This document shows, piece by piece, positions 1 through 8,214 of a stretch of 11,267 nucleotides of DNA (positions are counted from its first letter, which is position 1; every line of letters begins with the position of its first letter). The notes beneath the pieces were generated by a model. It was not told the origin of the DNA. It ran no database searches and worked only from the letters and a program-made list of their open reading frames with translations. The position numbers and the translations under genes were made by a program. Source of the DNA: an uncultured Bacteroidota bacterium (GTDB lineage Bacteria; Bacteroidota; Bacteroidia; Bacteroidales; SZUA-534). The stretch is from the NCBI GenBank assembly GCA_937885735.1, contig CALABN010000294.1, positions 1-11,267 of the forward strand. The letters run 5' to 3'.

Positions 1-134
1 TACCGATTATCTTCACCAATCGCGTACTCGGAACCTCTAAGATGTCTGGAGGAATATTCAGCGAGGCAGTCTTCGGCGTCATCCGACTGAAATGGCGCAG
101 CCTGTTCCGCAGTTACAAGCGCAACGCAGCATAA
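1..134 (+). CDS. C-terminal end of a DPM1-like family 2 glycosyltransferase (partial)
   Basis: Only the last 43 codons are present, read from base 3 to the TAA at 132-134; the rest lies left of the window. The peptide begins PIIFTNRVLGTSKMSGGI and ends SYKRNAA. The pattern FTxRxxGxSKMS followed by an acidic-aliphatic helix is the usual C-terminal end of the catalytic domain in polyprenol-phosphate mannose (dolichyl-phosphate mannose type) synthases, which move a sugar from a nucleotide sugar to a lipid carrier at the inner face of the cytoplasmic membrane. The protein stops soon after this motif in a basic tail, so it is probably the single-domain form without C-terminal membrane helices. pyrC starts 40 bp downstream on the same strand with no terminator between, so co-transcription is likely. 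The sugar and lipid specificity cannot be read from this fragment. Confidence 0.72.
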   Translation, partial: PIIFTNRVLGTSKMSGGIFSEAVFGVIRLKWRSLFRSYKRNAA

Positions 135-174
135 TAACAAAGTATCTGTTTTTCAATCATATTATTGATTCAAA

Positions 175-1512
175 ATGAAAACGCTCATAAAAGATGCCAC
201 AATAGTCAACAATGGCAAGAAATTTGGTGGGCACATTTTAATCAACGGCGAATACATTGAGTCGGTAACAGCCGAACTGCCTCAAACCGACGACAATACA
301 CATATTATATATGCACAAGGGAAATTGGCTATTCCTGGTGTCATTGACGAGCACGTACATTTCCGCGAACCAGGTCTGACTCACAAGGCCGACATTGAAT
401 CGGAATCAAAAGCATCTGTGGCAGGCGGGGTAACTTCCTTTATGGATATGCCGAACGTCAAACCGCAAACCACCACAAACGACCTTATTCGACAAAAAAT
501 TGAAATTGCGTCAGAAAAGTCAATCGCAAATTACGCCTTTTACCTTGGTGCCACAAACGACAACTTGTCTGAAATAAAGAATGCCGACATTTCCAACATT
601 GCTGGAATAAAACTGTTTATGGGTTCGTCAACAGGCAATATGCTTGTAGACAAGGGCAATATGCTTGAATCAATATTTGCAGAATCGCCTTGCCTAATTA
701 TGGTTCACTGCGAAGACGAACAAACCATAAAGGACAATATTGCCCGTTTCAAGGAATTATACGGCGACAATGTTCTGCCGTCACACCACCCTTTGATTCG
801 CACTGCCGAGGCCTGCTACAAATCGACATCAAAAGCCGTTGAACTTGCACAAAAATACGGCTCACAGTTGCACGTGGCACATCTTTCAACGGCAAAGGAA
901 CTCAACCTGCTTGAATCAAAGCCACTGAACGACAAAAAAATCACGGCAGAAACCTGTCCTCAATACTTGATTTTTGACCAATCGGACTACGAAAATTTAG
1001 GATACAAGATAAAGTGCAATCCTGCAATAAAGACTTTAGACGACAAAATGTCTTTAATCGAAGCCCTAAACAACAATAAGATAGACTCCATTGCCACCGA
1101 TCATGCGCCACATCTCGAAAGCGAAAAATTCGGCAATACATATTTCACTTCAGCATCAGGAATGCCGACAATACAATATTCACTTTTGGCAATGCTCGAC
1201 TTGTGCAGTCAAGGGCTGGTGAGCATTGAAACAATAGTGGAAAAAATGTGCCACGCACCTGCCAACATCTACAAAATAGAAAAACGTGGCTACCTAAATG
1301 CCGGCTACAAGGCCGACATTGCAATTATTGACACAAACAAACCACAGACAATTTCAGAAAACGGCATTTTATCGAAATGCAAATGGTCTCCATTTGAAGG
1401 CCACACTTTTGGATCAACTGTCACCCACACTTTTGTAAACGGCAATCTTGTCTACAGCAATGGTCAATTCGTTAATGAGGCCAAAGGCCAGGCCTTGCAT
1501 TTTTGCAGATAA
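175..1512 (+). CDS. pyrC: dihydroorotase, class I
   Basis: A cytosolic metalloenzyme that closes N-carbamoyl-L-aspartate to dihydroorotate, the third step of de novo pyrimidine synthesis. The 445-residue length fits the class I (longer) dihydroorotases. The amidohydrolase signature DEHVHFREPG lies at 58-67, with metal-binding H60 and H62. The segment MDMPN at 90-94 supplies the conserved substrate-side Asn. Further expected metal ligands are H178 (MVHCE) and H236 (LHVAHLST). D309 in ATDHAPH is the expected catalytic acid/base. K146 in GIKLFMGSS sits where many amidohydrolases carry a metal-bridging lysine; its role here is inferred. All key residues of an active enzyme are present, so a non-catalytic PyrC-like paralogue is unlikely. 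The ATG at 175 follows an A/T-rich stretch without a Shine-Dalgarno sequence. The gene probably shares a transcript with the upstream glycosyltransferase and converges on lon. Confidence 0.95.
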   Translation: MKTLIKDATIVNNGKKFGGHILINGEYIESVTAELPQTDDNTHIIYAQGKLAIPGVIDEHVHFREPGLTHKADIESESKASVAGGVTSFMDMPNVKPQTTTNDLIRQKIEIASEKSIANYAFYLGATNDNLSEIKNADISNIAGIKLFMGSSTGNMLVDKGNMLESIFAESPCLIMVHCEDEQTIKDNIARFKELYGDNVLPSHHPLIRTAEACYKSTSKAVELAQKYGSQLHVAHLSTAKELNLLESKPLNDKKITAETCPQYLIFDQSDYENLGYKIKCNPAIKTLDDKMSLIEALNNNKIDSIATDHAPHLESEKFGNTYFTSASGMPTIQYSLLAMLDLCSQGLVSIETIVEKMCHAPANIYKIEKRGYLNAGYKADIAIIDTNKPQTISENGILSKCKWSPFEGHTFGSTVTHTFVNGNLVYSNGQFVNEAKGQALHFCR

Positions 1513-1540
1513 AAAAAACGGCACCTTAAAAAGATGCCGT
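1511..1540 (-). terminator. Rho-independent terminator of lon
   Basis: Arms 1518-1527 and 1531-1540 form a 10-bp stem with a 3-base loop. The single non-Watson-Crick position (1524/1534) is a G-U wobble in the minus-strand RNA but a C-A mismatch in the plus-strand RNA. An A8 run at 1511-1518 becomes a U8 tract only for minus-strand transcripts. The element therefore ends the lon message, 19 bp past its stop codon. Its U tract overlaps the last bases of the pyrC stop codon. Confidence 0.85.
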
Positions 1541-1559
1541 CCTATCGTACTCAAATTTG

Positions 1560-4016
1560 TCAATCTATCGTCAGGCAGTTTTCAACTTTTTCATCAAGAA
1601 GTGCGTTTTGCAAAACTTCCTCAATTGTATTTACATAGATAAACTGCACACCCTCAACATATTCGGGCTTTATATCCTCAATATCCTTACGGTTTTGTTC
1701 ACACAAGATAATAGTTGTAATTCCTGCACGTTTGGCCGCCAAAATCTTCTCACGAATGCCACCAACAGGCAAAACCTTGCCTCGCAATGTTATCTCGCCA
1801 GTCATAGCCAAAGCCTTGCGAACCTTGCGTTGAGTAAATGCCGATGCCAAAGAAGTCACCATAGTGACTCCAGCCGATGGTCCGTCTTTAGGAATTGCAC
1901 CTTCTGGCACGTGAATATGCACGTTCCATTTTTCAAAAACACCAGAATCTATTCCAAAACGAGATGCGTGCGCCTTAATGTATTCCAAAGCCAGTGTTGC
2001 GGACTCCTTCATCACATCGCCAAGATTTCCTGTTAGAGTCAAATTGCCCTTGCCTTTGCTCAAACTTGTCTCAATGAAAAGAATGTCACCGCCAACGGCA
2101 GTCCAGGCCAGACCTGTCACAACCCCCGCAAAGCGATTGTCATCATACATGTCTTTTGAATAGATAGGCTTGCCAAGGAAATCTACAACATTCTGCTTCG
2201 ACAAAGATGCCATTTCTGGTTCGCCAAACACAATTTTTTTAGCAACCTTTCTCGATATTTCGGCCATACGCTTGTCGAGTTCACGCACACCTGACTCGCG
2301 AGTGTAATTTTCAATGATATACGTCAAAGTTTCGTTGTCTATGTTGAACGGATGCTCGTCAAGGCCGTGGTTTTTCTGTTGTTTTGGCAACAAATGCTTT
2401 TGGGCAATCTCAATTTTCTCTTCAATGACATATCCGCTCACATCAATCATTTCCATACGGTCGCGCAACGGTGCGCTAATGTTGGCAATATTGTTGGCCG
2501 TGGCAATGAACATCACGTTTGACAAATCGAAATCGACATCAAGGTAATTGTCGTGGAAAGCGTTGTTCTGTTCAGGGTCGAGCACTTCAAGCAAAGCCGA
2601 TGAAGGGTCGCCGTGATAATCATTGCTGACCTTGTCAATCTCATCAAGGACAAAAACTGGATTTGCCGATTTGGCTTTTTTTATGTTTTCGATAATACGG
2701 CCAGGCATTGCGCCAATATAAGTTCTGCGATGACCACGTATTTCCGATTCGTCGTGCAAGCCACCCAACGACATACGGACATACTTACGTCCAAGTGCTT
2801 CCGCAATTGACTTTCCGAGCGAAGTCTTGCCAACTCCAGGGGGACCGTACAGACACAATATTGGCGACTTCAAATCACCTTTAAGTTTAAGTACTGCAAG
2901 GTGTTCAAGAATGCGCTCCTTTACTTTTTCAAGTCCGCAGTGCTGACTGTCAAGTATTTCAGAAGCCTTATGCATATCAAACTGGTCTTCGGTGAAAATG
3001 CCCCAAGGCAAATCGAGCATAGTCTGCAAGTAGTTCAACTGAATGGAATATTCGCCCGAAGCAGTATTCAAATGTTGCAGTTTCGACACTTCCTTTTCAA
3101 AGTATTCGGCAACGTCAGCATTCCATTTCTTGTCACCCGCCCTCTTGCGCAATTCCTCAATTTCCTTGTCGACAGGATTACCACCAAGTTCGTTTTGGAT
3201 TGTCTTTATCTGCTGATTAAGCAAAAATTCACGTTGTTGCTTGTTGAGTTCCGTCTTTACCTTTGCTTGAATATCTTCCTTGAGTTCAATCATTTGAATC
3301 TCTCGAGACAACAATTCGAGCAGTTTTATGCTACGCTTGAAAATATCGGATTCCTCAAGCAATGTTTGCTTTGTTTCAGTTGATATTGAACTGTTTACAC
3401 AGACAAAATTCAACATAAAGAACTTGTTCTCGATATTTCGGATAGCGAAATCGGCCTCACGTGGCATATTTGGCGTCAAGTGAACTATTCTCATCGCCAA
3501 GTCACGAATGGAACCCGTCAAAGCTTCAAATTCAGACAATTGTTCCTTTTCTGGCATTATTTCATCGATAGTCTCGATTTTTGCTGTGAAGAAAGGCTCG
3601 TCAGACAAATATTCATCAACCTTAAAACGTCGCTTTCCTTGTGCAATGATAGTTGTGGAATTGTCAGGCATTTCAAGAATGCGGACAATCTGAATAATGG
3701 TTCCGTACTCGTACAAATCGGAGGTTTTAGGTTCATCAATGCCTGCATCGCGCTGTGCAATGGCACCGACAATCTTATTGCCTTGATAAACCTGACGGAT
3801 AAGTTTCAACGATTTTTCGCGACCTACGCTGATAGGTATCATCACACCTGGAAACACAACCATATTGCGCAACGGCAATATTGGCATTGTTTCTGGCACT
3901 TCGAACTTGTTGTTTGACGGGTCTTCGTCTGATATGATTGGAATAATCTCTGGTCCTGAATTTTCGTCGTCAGGCGACATTATATTTTCTATGTTAAAAT
4001 CCTTTTCGATACTCAT
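1560..4016 (-). CDS. lon: ATP-dependent endopeptidase La (Lon protease)
   Basis: A cytosolic AAA+ serine-lysine protease that unfolds and degrades damaged and regulatory proteins as a homohexamer. Numbering is from the ATG at 4016 (818 residues). An acidic leader of about 43 residues precedes the N-terminal substrate-binding domain, which begins near MPILPLRNMVVFPG and runs to about 220. A coiled-coil-rich segment (about 220-330, including NKQQREFLLNQQIKTIQNEL) follows. The AAA+ module carries Walker A GPPGVGKT at 391-398 and Walker B VFVLDEID at 454-461. The protease domain has the catalytic Ser714 in PKDGPSAGV and Lys757 in GGIREK, 43 residues apart as in E. coli Lon. No membrane segment is seen, so this is LonA rather than LonB. 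A TTG at 4020-4022 would add two residues, but the ATG is the likelier start. It lies 10 bp after the glmU-like gene and is probably co-transcribed with it. No heat-shock promoter is evident in that gap. Confidence 0.97.
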   Translation of the reverse strand: MSIEKDFNIENIMSPDDENSGPEIIPIISDEDPSNNKFEVPETMPILPLRNMVVFPGVMIPISVGREKSLKLIRQVYQGNKIVGAIAQRDAGIDEPKTSDLYEYGTIIQIVRILEMPDNSTTIIAQGKRRFKVDEYLSDEPFFTAKIETIDEIMPEKEQLSEFEALTGSIRDLAMRIVHLTPNMPREADFAIRNIENKFFMLNFVCVNSSISTETKQTLLEESDIFKRSIKLLELLSREIQMIELKEDIQAKVKTELNKQQREFLLNQQIKTIQNELGGNPVDKEIEELRKRAGDKKWNADVAEYFEKEVSKLQHLNTASGEYSIQLNYLQTMLDLPWGIFTEDQFDMHKASEILDSQHCGLEKVKERILEHLAVLKLKGDLKSPILCLYGPPGVGKTSLGKSIAEALGRKYVRMSLGGLHDESEIRGHRRTYIGAMPGRIIENIKKAKSANPVFVLDEIDKVSNDYHGDPSSALLEVLDPEQNNAFHDNYLDVDFDLSNVMFIATANNIANISAPLRDRMEMIDVSGYVIEEKIEIAQKHLLPKQQKNHGLDEHPFNIDNETLTYIIENYTRESGVRELDKRMAEISRKVAKKIVFGEPEMASLSKQNVVDFLGKPIYSKDMYDDNRFAGVVTGLAWTAVGGDILFIETSLSKGKGNLTLTGNLGDVMKESATLALEYIKAHASRFGIDSGVFEKWNVHIHVPEGAIPKDGPSAGVTMVTSLASAFTQRKVRKALAMTGEITLRGKVLPVGGIREKILAAKRAGITTIILCEQNRKDIEDIKPEYVEGVQFIYVNTIEEVLQNALLDEKVENCLTID

Positions 4017-4026
4017 TTTCAAATAA

Positions 4027-5217
4027 TTATCCTATTCTGTATTTTTGGGTCAAGTTATACACTTCTGTTAGAATCTGCCTGTCAATTTCTGAAAAATCTA
4101 CGTTGCGACGAGCCATAACACGAGTGGCAATTTCGCAAGTCTTTTCTACTGAACAGGTTGTAAATCCTGATGCACCGCCCCACGAAAAAGACGGCACAAA
4201 ATTCCGAGGGAACCCGTCACCAAAAATATTTGTTGCAACACCAACCACGGTTCCCGTGTTAAACATTGTGTTAATGGCTGTCTTGCTATGGTCGCCCATA
4301 ACCAAGCCACAAAACTGCAAGCCTGTCTTGATGAATTTTTCGGCGGGATAGTTCCACTGGCGAACTTCTGAATAATCGTTCTTGAGATTAGAGCAATTAG
4401 TATCGGCACCAAAATTGCACCATTCCCCTACAACCGCGTTTCCAAGGAATCCGTCGTGTCCCTTATTGCTGTTGGCAAAAATCACTACGTTATTCAATTC
4501 TCCACCAACCTTCGAATTTGGGCCAACCGTTGTCGGACCATAGATTTTGGCACACATCTTCACTACCGAATTTGAGCCAAGCGAAAATGGCCCACGAATA
4601 ACCGAGCCTTCCATAACCTCACTATTCTTACCTATATATATAGGTCCGTTGGTTGTATTCAAAATGCAACATTCAACAGTGGCACCGTGCTCTATGAAAA
4701 TGTCGCCATTGCCAATGACACGGTTCGAAGAGCTCAACTGCCCAGATTTTCTACCTTTTGTTATGATGCGGAAATCGTGCTCGATTGCTTCTCCATTCAA
4801 CGAGAAGATATCCCACAAATGTGCGATTCTCCTATTTTCCGAAATTTGTTGAGTATAATTTTTAAAAGTGATATTCAACGGGTCGAAACGTTCGGCCTGC
4901 GCCTTCCCCAAACGAATGGCACAAACCACATCGCCACTGACAAGCGCCTGCCCCACTTCAAGAGTTTCCAATTCCGACATCAATTCGGCTGTAGGAATCA
5001 CCGAACCATTGACAAACATATTGTCGGCAGAAACCTGCATAGGATATTTCGCAGAAAGATACTGCCGTGTACAATAAGACATTGACTCTCCTGCCAAGTA
5101 TTTCTCCCATTTCTCACGAATAGTCATTATGCCAATCCTGATTTCAGAAACAGGCCGTGTAAACGTCAATGGCAACAATTCATTCCAAGTATCGTCATCA
5201 AATAGTATGTAATTCAT
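4027..5217 (-). CDS. Bacteroidota-type alternative GlmU: putative N-acetylglucosamine-1-phosphate uridylyltransferase / glucosamine-1-phosphate acetyltransferase
   Basis: A 396-residue protein matching the alternative GlmU family of Bacteroidota (described as TIGR03991, alt_bact_glmU), proposed to make UDP-GlcNAc for peptidoglycan and lipopolysaccharide. The N-terminal part (about 1-120) begins MNYILFDD and has LPLTFTRPVSEIRIGIMTIR at 15-34. It lacks the canonical LAAGxGTRM nucleotide-binding loop of E. coli GlmU. From about 163 to 345 the sequence shows the short hydrophobic hexapeptide rhythm of a left-handed beta helix (IGNGDIFI, IYIGKNS, IRGPFSLGSNSVV, IYGPTTVGPNSKVGG). The segment GNAVVGEWCNFGADTNCSNLK at 259-279 resembles the acetyltransferase active-site region of GlmU. 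H254 in NKGHDG is a candidate catalytic His by position. It is the first gene of a two-gene unit with lon. Function rests on the family; a sugar-phosphate nucleotidylyltransferase with another substrate is possible. Confidence 0.85.
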   Translation of the reverse strand: MNYILFDDDTWNELLPLTFTRPVSEIRIGIMTIREKWEKYLAGESMSYCTRQYLSAKYPMQVSADNMFVNGSVIPTAELMSELETLEVGQALVSGDVVCAIRLGKAQAERFDPLNITFKNYTQQISENRRIAHLWDIFSLNGEAIEHDFRIITKGRKSGQLSSSNRVIGNGDIFIEHGATVECCILNTTNGPIYIGKNSEVMEGSVIRGPFSLGSNSVVKMCAKIYGPTTVGPNSKVGGELNNVVIFANSNKGHDGFLGNAVVGEWCNFGADTNCSNLKNDYSEVRQWNYPAEKFIKTGLQFCGLVMGDHSKTAINTMFNTGTVVGVATNIFGDGFPRNFVPSFSWGGASGFTTCSVEKTCEIATRVMARRNVDFSEIDRQILTEVYNLTQKYRIG

Positions 5218-5239
5218 ATTTTTTTCGAATAATTACCGA

Positions 5240-5266
5240 CAAAATAAAATATTATTTCGGAATCAA
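5240..5266 (-). promoter_or_regulatory. weak candidate promoter for glmU-lon
   Basis: In the minus-strand sequence between the ppdK terminator and the glmU-like start there is TTG, 16 bp, then TTATTTTG. The second element matches the Bacteroidota -7 consensus TAnnTTTG except at one position, and TTG fits the -33 element, but the spacing is shorter than the usual 19-21 bp. It would give a leader of about 15 bases. The region is very A/T-rich, so a chance match is quite possible. The upstream terminator does imply that a promoter lies between 5218 and 5324. Confidence 0.3.
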
Positions 5267-5324
5267 TGCAATTTTAAAGGCATAATCATTCAACTCACCA
5301 GACAGTAATCAAAAGGCAAAAAAT

Positions 5325-5354
5325 AAAAAAGCCCTTCGGATGAAGGGCTTTTTT
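5325..5354 (-). terminator. Rho-independent terminator of ppdK
   Basis: A perfect 7-bp GC-rich stem (5331-5337 with 5342-5348) has a 4-base loop, extended by an A6 run on the left and a T6 run on the right, so it is symmetrical and could work both ways. It lies 18 bp past the ppdK stop codon and before the glmU-like gene, which separates the two minus-strand units. Confidence 0.9.
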
Positions 5355-5372
5355 ACAAATATTGAAACGCTG

Positions 5373-8087
5373 TTATTTGCTGTTTCTGATAGTGGCCTGT
5401 GCTGCAGCCAATCGTGCGATTGGAACACGGAATGGTGAGCAACTTACATAGTTCAAACCAGTCTTGTAGCAGAATTCAACAGATGCAGGGTCACCACCTT
5501 GTTCGCCGCAAATGCCGACCTTAAGTGCCTCACGAGTGCTGCGACCCTTTTGAGTAGCCATTGCAATCAACTGGCCTACACCATTTTGGTCGATAGTCTG
5601 GAATGGATCGGCAACCAACATCTTCTTGTCAAGATACGAATGAAGGAATGCACCCATATCGTCACGGCTAAAGCCAAACGTCATTTGAGTCAAGTCGTTT
5701 GTACCGAACGAGAAGAACTCTGCATATTTTGCCATTTCGTCAGCAAGCAATGCTGCACGTGGAATTTCAATCATAGTGCCGAACTTGAATCCGATTTCCT
5801 TCAAGCCAAATTTAGCGCAAACTTCTGCATAAACCTTGTCAACAATCTTACGGACATACTCCAATTCAGACATATCACAAGTTACAGGAACCATTATTTC
5901 AGCATGTGGATCCTTGCCTTCCTTTATAAGTTCGGCAGCAGATTCAAAAATGGCGCGGATTTGTGTTTCTGAAATTTCAGGATAAGTAACACCCAAACGT
6001 ACACCACGGTGACCCATCATTGGGTTAGACTCGTGCAATGCCTCGCCACGTTTTGCAACCGCATCGGCAGAAATACCAAGAGCAGCAGCCAATTCAGCTT
6101 GTTTTTCAGCACCTTGTGGAACGAACTCATGCAAAGGTGGGTCAAGCAAGCGGAAGGTTACTGACAAACCGTCCATTGCCAACAATGTTGCCTTCATATC
6201 TTTCTTCATGAATGGAAACAACTCGTCAAGTGCCTTACGACGTTCCTCTGCAGTTGCACTCAAAATCATCTTGCGCAACAAGAACAATGGCTCTTCAGAA
6301 TTCTTACCATAGAACATGTGCTCAGTACGGAACAAACCAATACCTTCTGCACCAAATTCACGGGCAATGCGAGCATCCTCTGGATTGTCTGCATTAGTAC
6401 GGACACCCATTTTGCGGTTTGCATCAACCAAACGCATAAATTCCTGGAAACGTGGGTTTTCGGAAGCATCCATAAGTTTAAGTTCGCCCATATATGCGTT
6501 ACCCTTTGTACCATTCAAGGTAAGAGTGTAACCCTCTTTGAATGTGACATCAGTTCCAACAATCTTTGCTGTTTTTGCTGCAACATCAACATGAAGTGCG
6601 CCTGCACCAACAATGCAGCACTTGCCCCAACCACGGGCAACCAATGCAGCGTGAGAAGTCATACCGCCACGAGCTGTAAGCACGCCAACTGCAGCACGCA
6701 TACCTTCAACGTCCTCAGGATTAGTCTCCTCACGGACAAGAATTACATTCTCGCCACGACGTTGCCATGCAACTGCATCCTCAGCAGTGAAGACAACCTT
6801 GCCAACTGCGGCACCAGGACCTGCAGGCAAACCTTTTACTATTGGTTTTACACGTTTTTCTTCAGAAGGATCAAGAATTGGGTGAAGCAGTTCATCAAGT
6901 TGAGAAGGATCGACACGCAAGACAGCAGTCTTCTCATCAATCAAACCTTCGTGAAGCATATCCATAGCCATATTCAAGGCTGCAGTACCTGTGCGCTTGC
7001 CTACGCGGCATTGCAACATAAACAACTTGCCTTCCTGAATTGTAAACTCGATATCAAGCATATCGTGGAATGACTTCTCAAGAATGTTGCGGATTTCAAC
7101 CAACTCCTTGTAAGTCTGAGGCATAGCCTCTTGCATACTCTTTAAATGTTGATTTTGCTCATTTTTAGTTTCATCGTTAAGAGGATTTGGTGTACGGATA
7201 CCAGCAACAACATCCTCACCTTGAGCGTTAATCAACCATTCACCATAGAACAAGTTCTCACCAGTAGCAGGGTTACGTGTAAATGCAACGCCAGTTGCAG
7301 AAGTGTCGCCCATATTGCCGAACACCATAGATTGAACGTTGACAGCAGTACCCCAATCATCAGGAATACCTTCGATACGACGGTAAGAAACGGCCTTCTT
7401 TCCATTCCAACTTTTGAATACAGCCTTGATGCCGCCAATAAGTTGTTCCTTGGCATTGTCAGGAAAATCCTTTCCTAAAACAGCCTTGATTTTCTTCTTA
7501 AACTCTTCTGCCAACATTTTAAGATCGTTAGCGCTCAAGTCGGTATCAGAAGCATATCCCTTTTGCTTTTTGTAATCGTCAAGCATATCGTCAAGTTGCT
7601 TACGGATGTTGAAGTCAAGACCTTCAGCCTTTTCCATAACAACGTCGGCATACATCATAATCAAGCGACGGTAAGAGTCCCAAACAAAACGTTCGTTACC
7701 TGTTTTCTTGATAAGACCTGGAATTGTTGCAGAGCAGACACCAATATTAAGCACGGTATCCATCATACCTGGCATAGAAGCACGGGCACCAGAACGACAT
7801 GAAACCAAAAGTGCATTTTCAGGGTCACCATATTTCTTGCCCATTATTTCCTCGGTCTTTGCCATTGCGGCCCAAACGTCGGCTTCAAGTTCTGCTGGCA
7901 ATTCGCAGTTATTTTCGTAATACTCTGTACAAACTTCAGTAGTAATAGTAAAACCTGCTGGAACAGGCAATCCTAAAAGACACATTTCTGCAAGATTGGC
8001 ACCTTTGCCACCCAACAGATTTCTCATGTCTGCCTTACCTTCAGCCTTTTTGTTGCCGAATGTGTAAACACGTTTTTTCTGTGACAT
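5373..8087 (-). CDS. ppdK: pyruvate, phosphate dikinase
   Basis: Interconverts ATP, phosphate and pyruvate with AMP, pyrophosphate and phosphoenolpyruvate in the cytosol. In anaerobic Bacteroidota this can serve pyrophosphate-linked glycolysis or PEP formation. The 904 residues are a full-length enzyme. The N-terminal ATP-grasp domain (about 1-360) contains LLGGKGANLAEM at 24-35 and SCRSGARASMPGMMDT at 96-111. The central swivelling domain has the phosphorylated H479 in TARGGMTSHAAL. The C-terminal PEP/pyruvate barrel has R587 (GLFRTEH), R646 (TFRLLDPP), E774 (TMIEIPR), N797 (FGTNDLTQ) and the general acid/base C860 (GICGEQGGDP). These match the residues established for the Clostridium symbiosum enzyme, so it should be active. 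The motif set separates it from PEP synthase and from PTS enzyme I. The ATG at 8087 gives the usual family N-terminus. It appears monocistronic, with a hairpin terminator on each side. No adjacent PPDK regulatory protein is seen. Confidence 0.97.
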   Translation of the reverse strand: MSQKKRVYTFGNKKAEGKADMRNLLGGKGANLAEMCLLGLPVPAGFTITTEVCTEYYENNCELPAELEADVWAAMAKTEEIMGKKYGDPENALLVSCRSGARASMPGMMDTVLNIGVCSATIPGLIKKTGNERFVWDSYRRLIMMYADVVMEKAEGLDFNIRKQLDDMLDDYKKQKGYASDTDLSANDLKMLAEEFKKKIKAVLGKDFPDNAKEQLIGGIKAVFKSWNGKKAVSYRRIEGIPDDWGTAVNVQSMVFGNMGDTSATGVAFTRNPATGENLFYGEWLINAQGEDVVAGIRTPNPLNDETKNEQNQHLKSMQEAMPQTYKELVEIRNILEKSFHDMLDIEFTIQEGKLFMLQCRVGKRTGTAALNMAMDMLHEGLIDEKTAVLRVDPSQLDELLHPILDPSEEKRVKPIVKGLPAGPGAAVGKVVFTAEDAVAWQRRGENVILVREETNPEDVEGMRAAVGVLTARGGMTSHAALVARGWGKCCIVGAGALHVDVAAKTAKIVGTDVTFKEGYTLTLNGTKGNAYMGELKLMDASENPRFQEFMRLVDANRKMGVRTNADNPEDARIAREFGAEGIGLFRTEHMFYGKNSEEPLFLLRKMILSATAEERRKALDELFPFMKKDMKATLLAMDGLSVTFRLLDPPLHEFVPQGAEKQAELAAALGISADAVAKRGEALHESNPMMGHRGVRLGVTYPEISETQIRAIFESAAELIKEGKDPHAEIMVPVTCDMSELEYVRKIVDKVYAEVCAKFGLKEIGFKFGTMIEIPRAALLADEMAKYAEFFSFGTNDLTQMTFGFSRDDMGAFLHSYLDKKMLVADPFQTIDQNGVGQLIAMATQKGRSTREALKVGICGEQGGDPASVEFCYKTGLNYVSCSPFRVPIARLAAAQATIRNSK

Positions 8088-8124
8088 AAAATTTATTTTA
8101 ATGATGATTATAGACTACGTTTCT

Positions 8125-8149
8125 AAAAAAAAGCGGTCAAAAAGACCAC
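8125..8149 (-). terminator. U-tract hairpin between tonB and ppdK (second terminator or ppdK leader element)
   Basis: Arms 8133-8138 and 8144-8149 form a 6-bp stem with a 5-base loop. One pair (8134/8148) is a G-U wobble in the minus-strand RNA only, and A8 at 8125-8132 gives a U8 tract on that strand. So it is built to act on minus-strand transcription. It lies about 37 bp upstream of the ppdK ATG. It could be a back-up terminator behind the main tonB terminator at 8161-8198, or an attenuator if ppdK transcription begins upstream of it. The sequence does not decide between them. Confidence 0.55.
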
Positions 8150-8160
8150 AAAAGACAAAT

Positions 8161-8198
8161 AGAAAAAAGAATGCCGGCAAATTTTTGTCGGCATTCTT
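8161..8198 (-). terminator. Rho-independent terminator of the first tonB gene
   Basis: Arms 8167-8180 and 8185-8198 make a stem of about 14 bp with one imperfect position (8177/8188). On the minus strand it is followed by TTTTTTCT (8161-8168). It starts 17 bp past the stop codon of the tonB gene at 8215. Confidence 0.88.
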
Positions 8199-8214
8199 AT
8201 CCTTGTATTTTCTC

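Noticed and set aside
1557..2036. Long plus-strand open frames opposite lon, such as this one and 2901-3383.
   Set aside because: They mirror the codon pattern of lon on the other strand, have Cys/His/Phe-rich composition, show no known domain and have no initiation signal.
4630..4645. A perfect 16-bp palindrome (ACCTATAT / ATATAGGT).
   Set aside because: It lies in frame inside the glmU-like gene and encodes the ordinary beta-helix residues IYIG; the centre is low-complexity AT, so chance is sufficient.
6318..7073. A 251-codon plus-strand open frame opposite ppdK.
   Set aside because: It lies wholly inside a well-supported ppdK coding region with all catalytic residues in place; its translation is Cys/Asn/Thr-rich and resembles no family I know.
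8088..8214. A riboswitch or small RNA in the tonB-ppdK gap.
   Set aside because: Beyond the two simple U-tract hairpins there is no room or conserved-looking core for a known riboswitch class.
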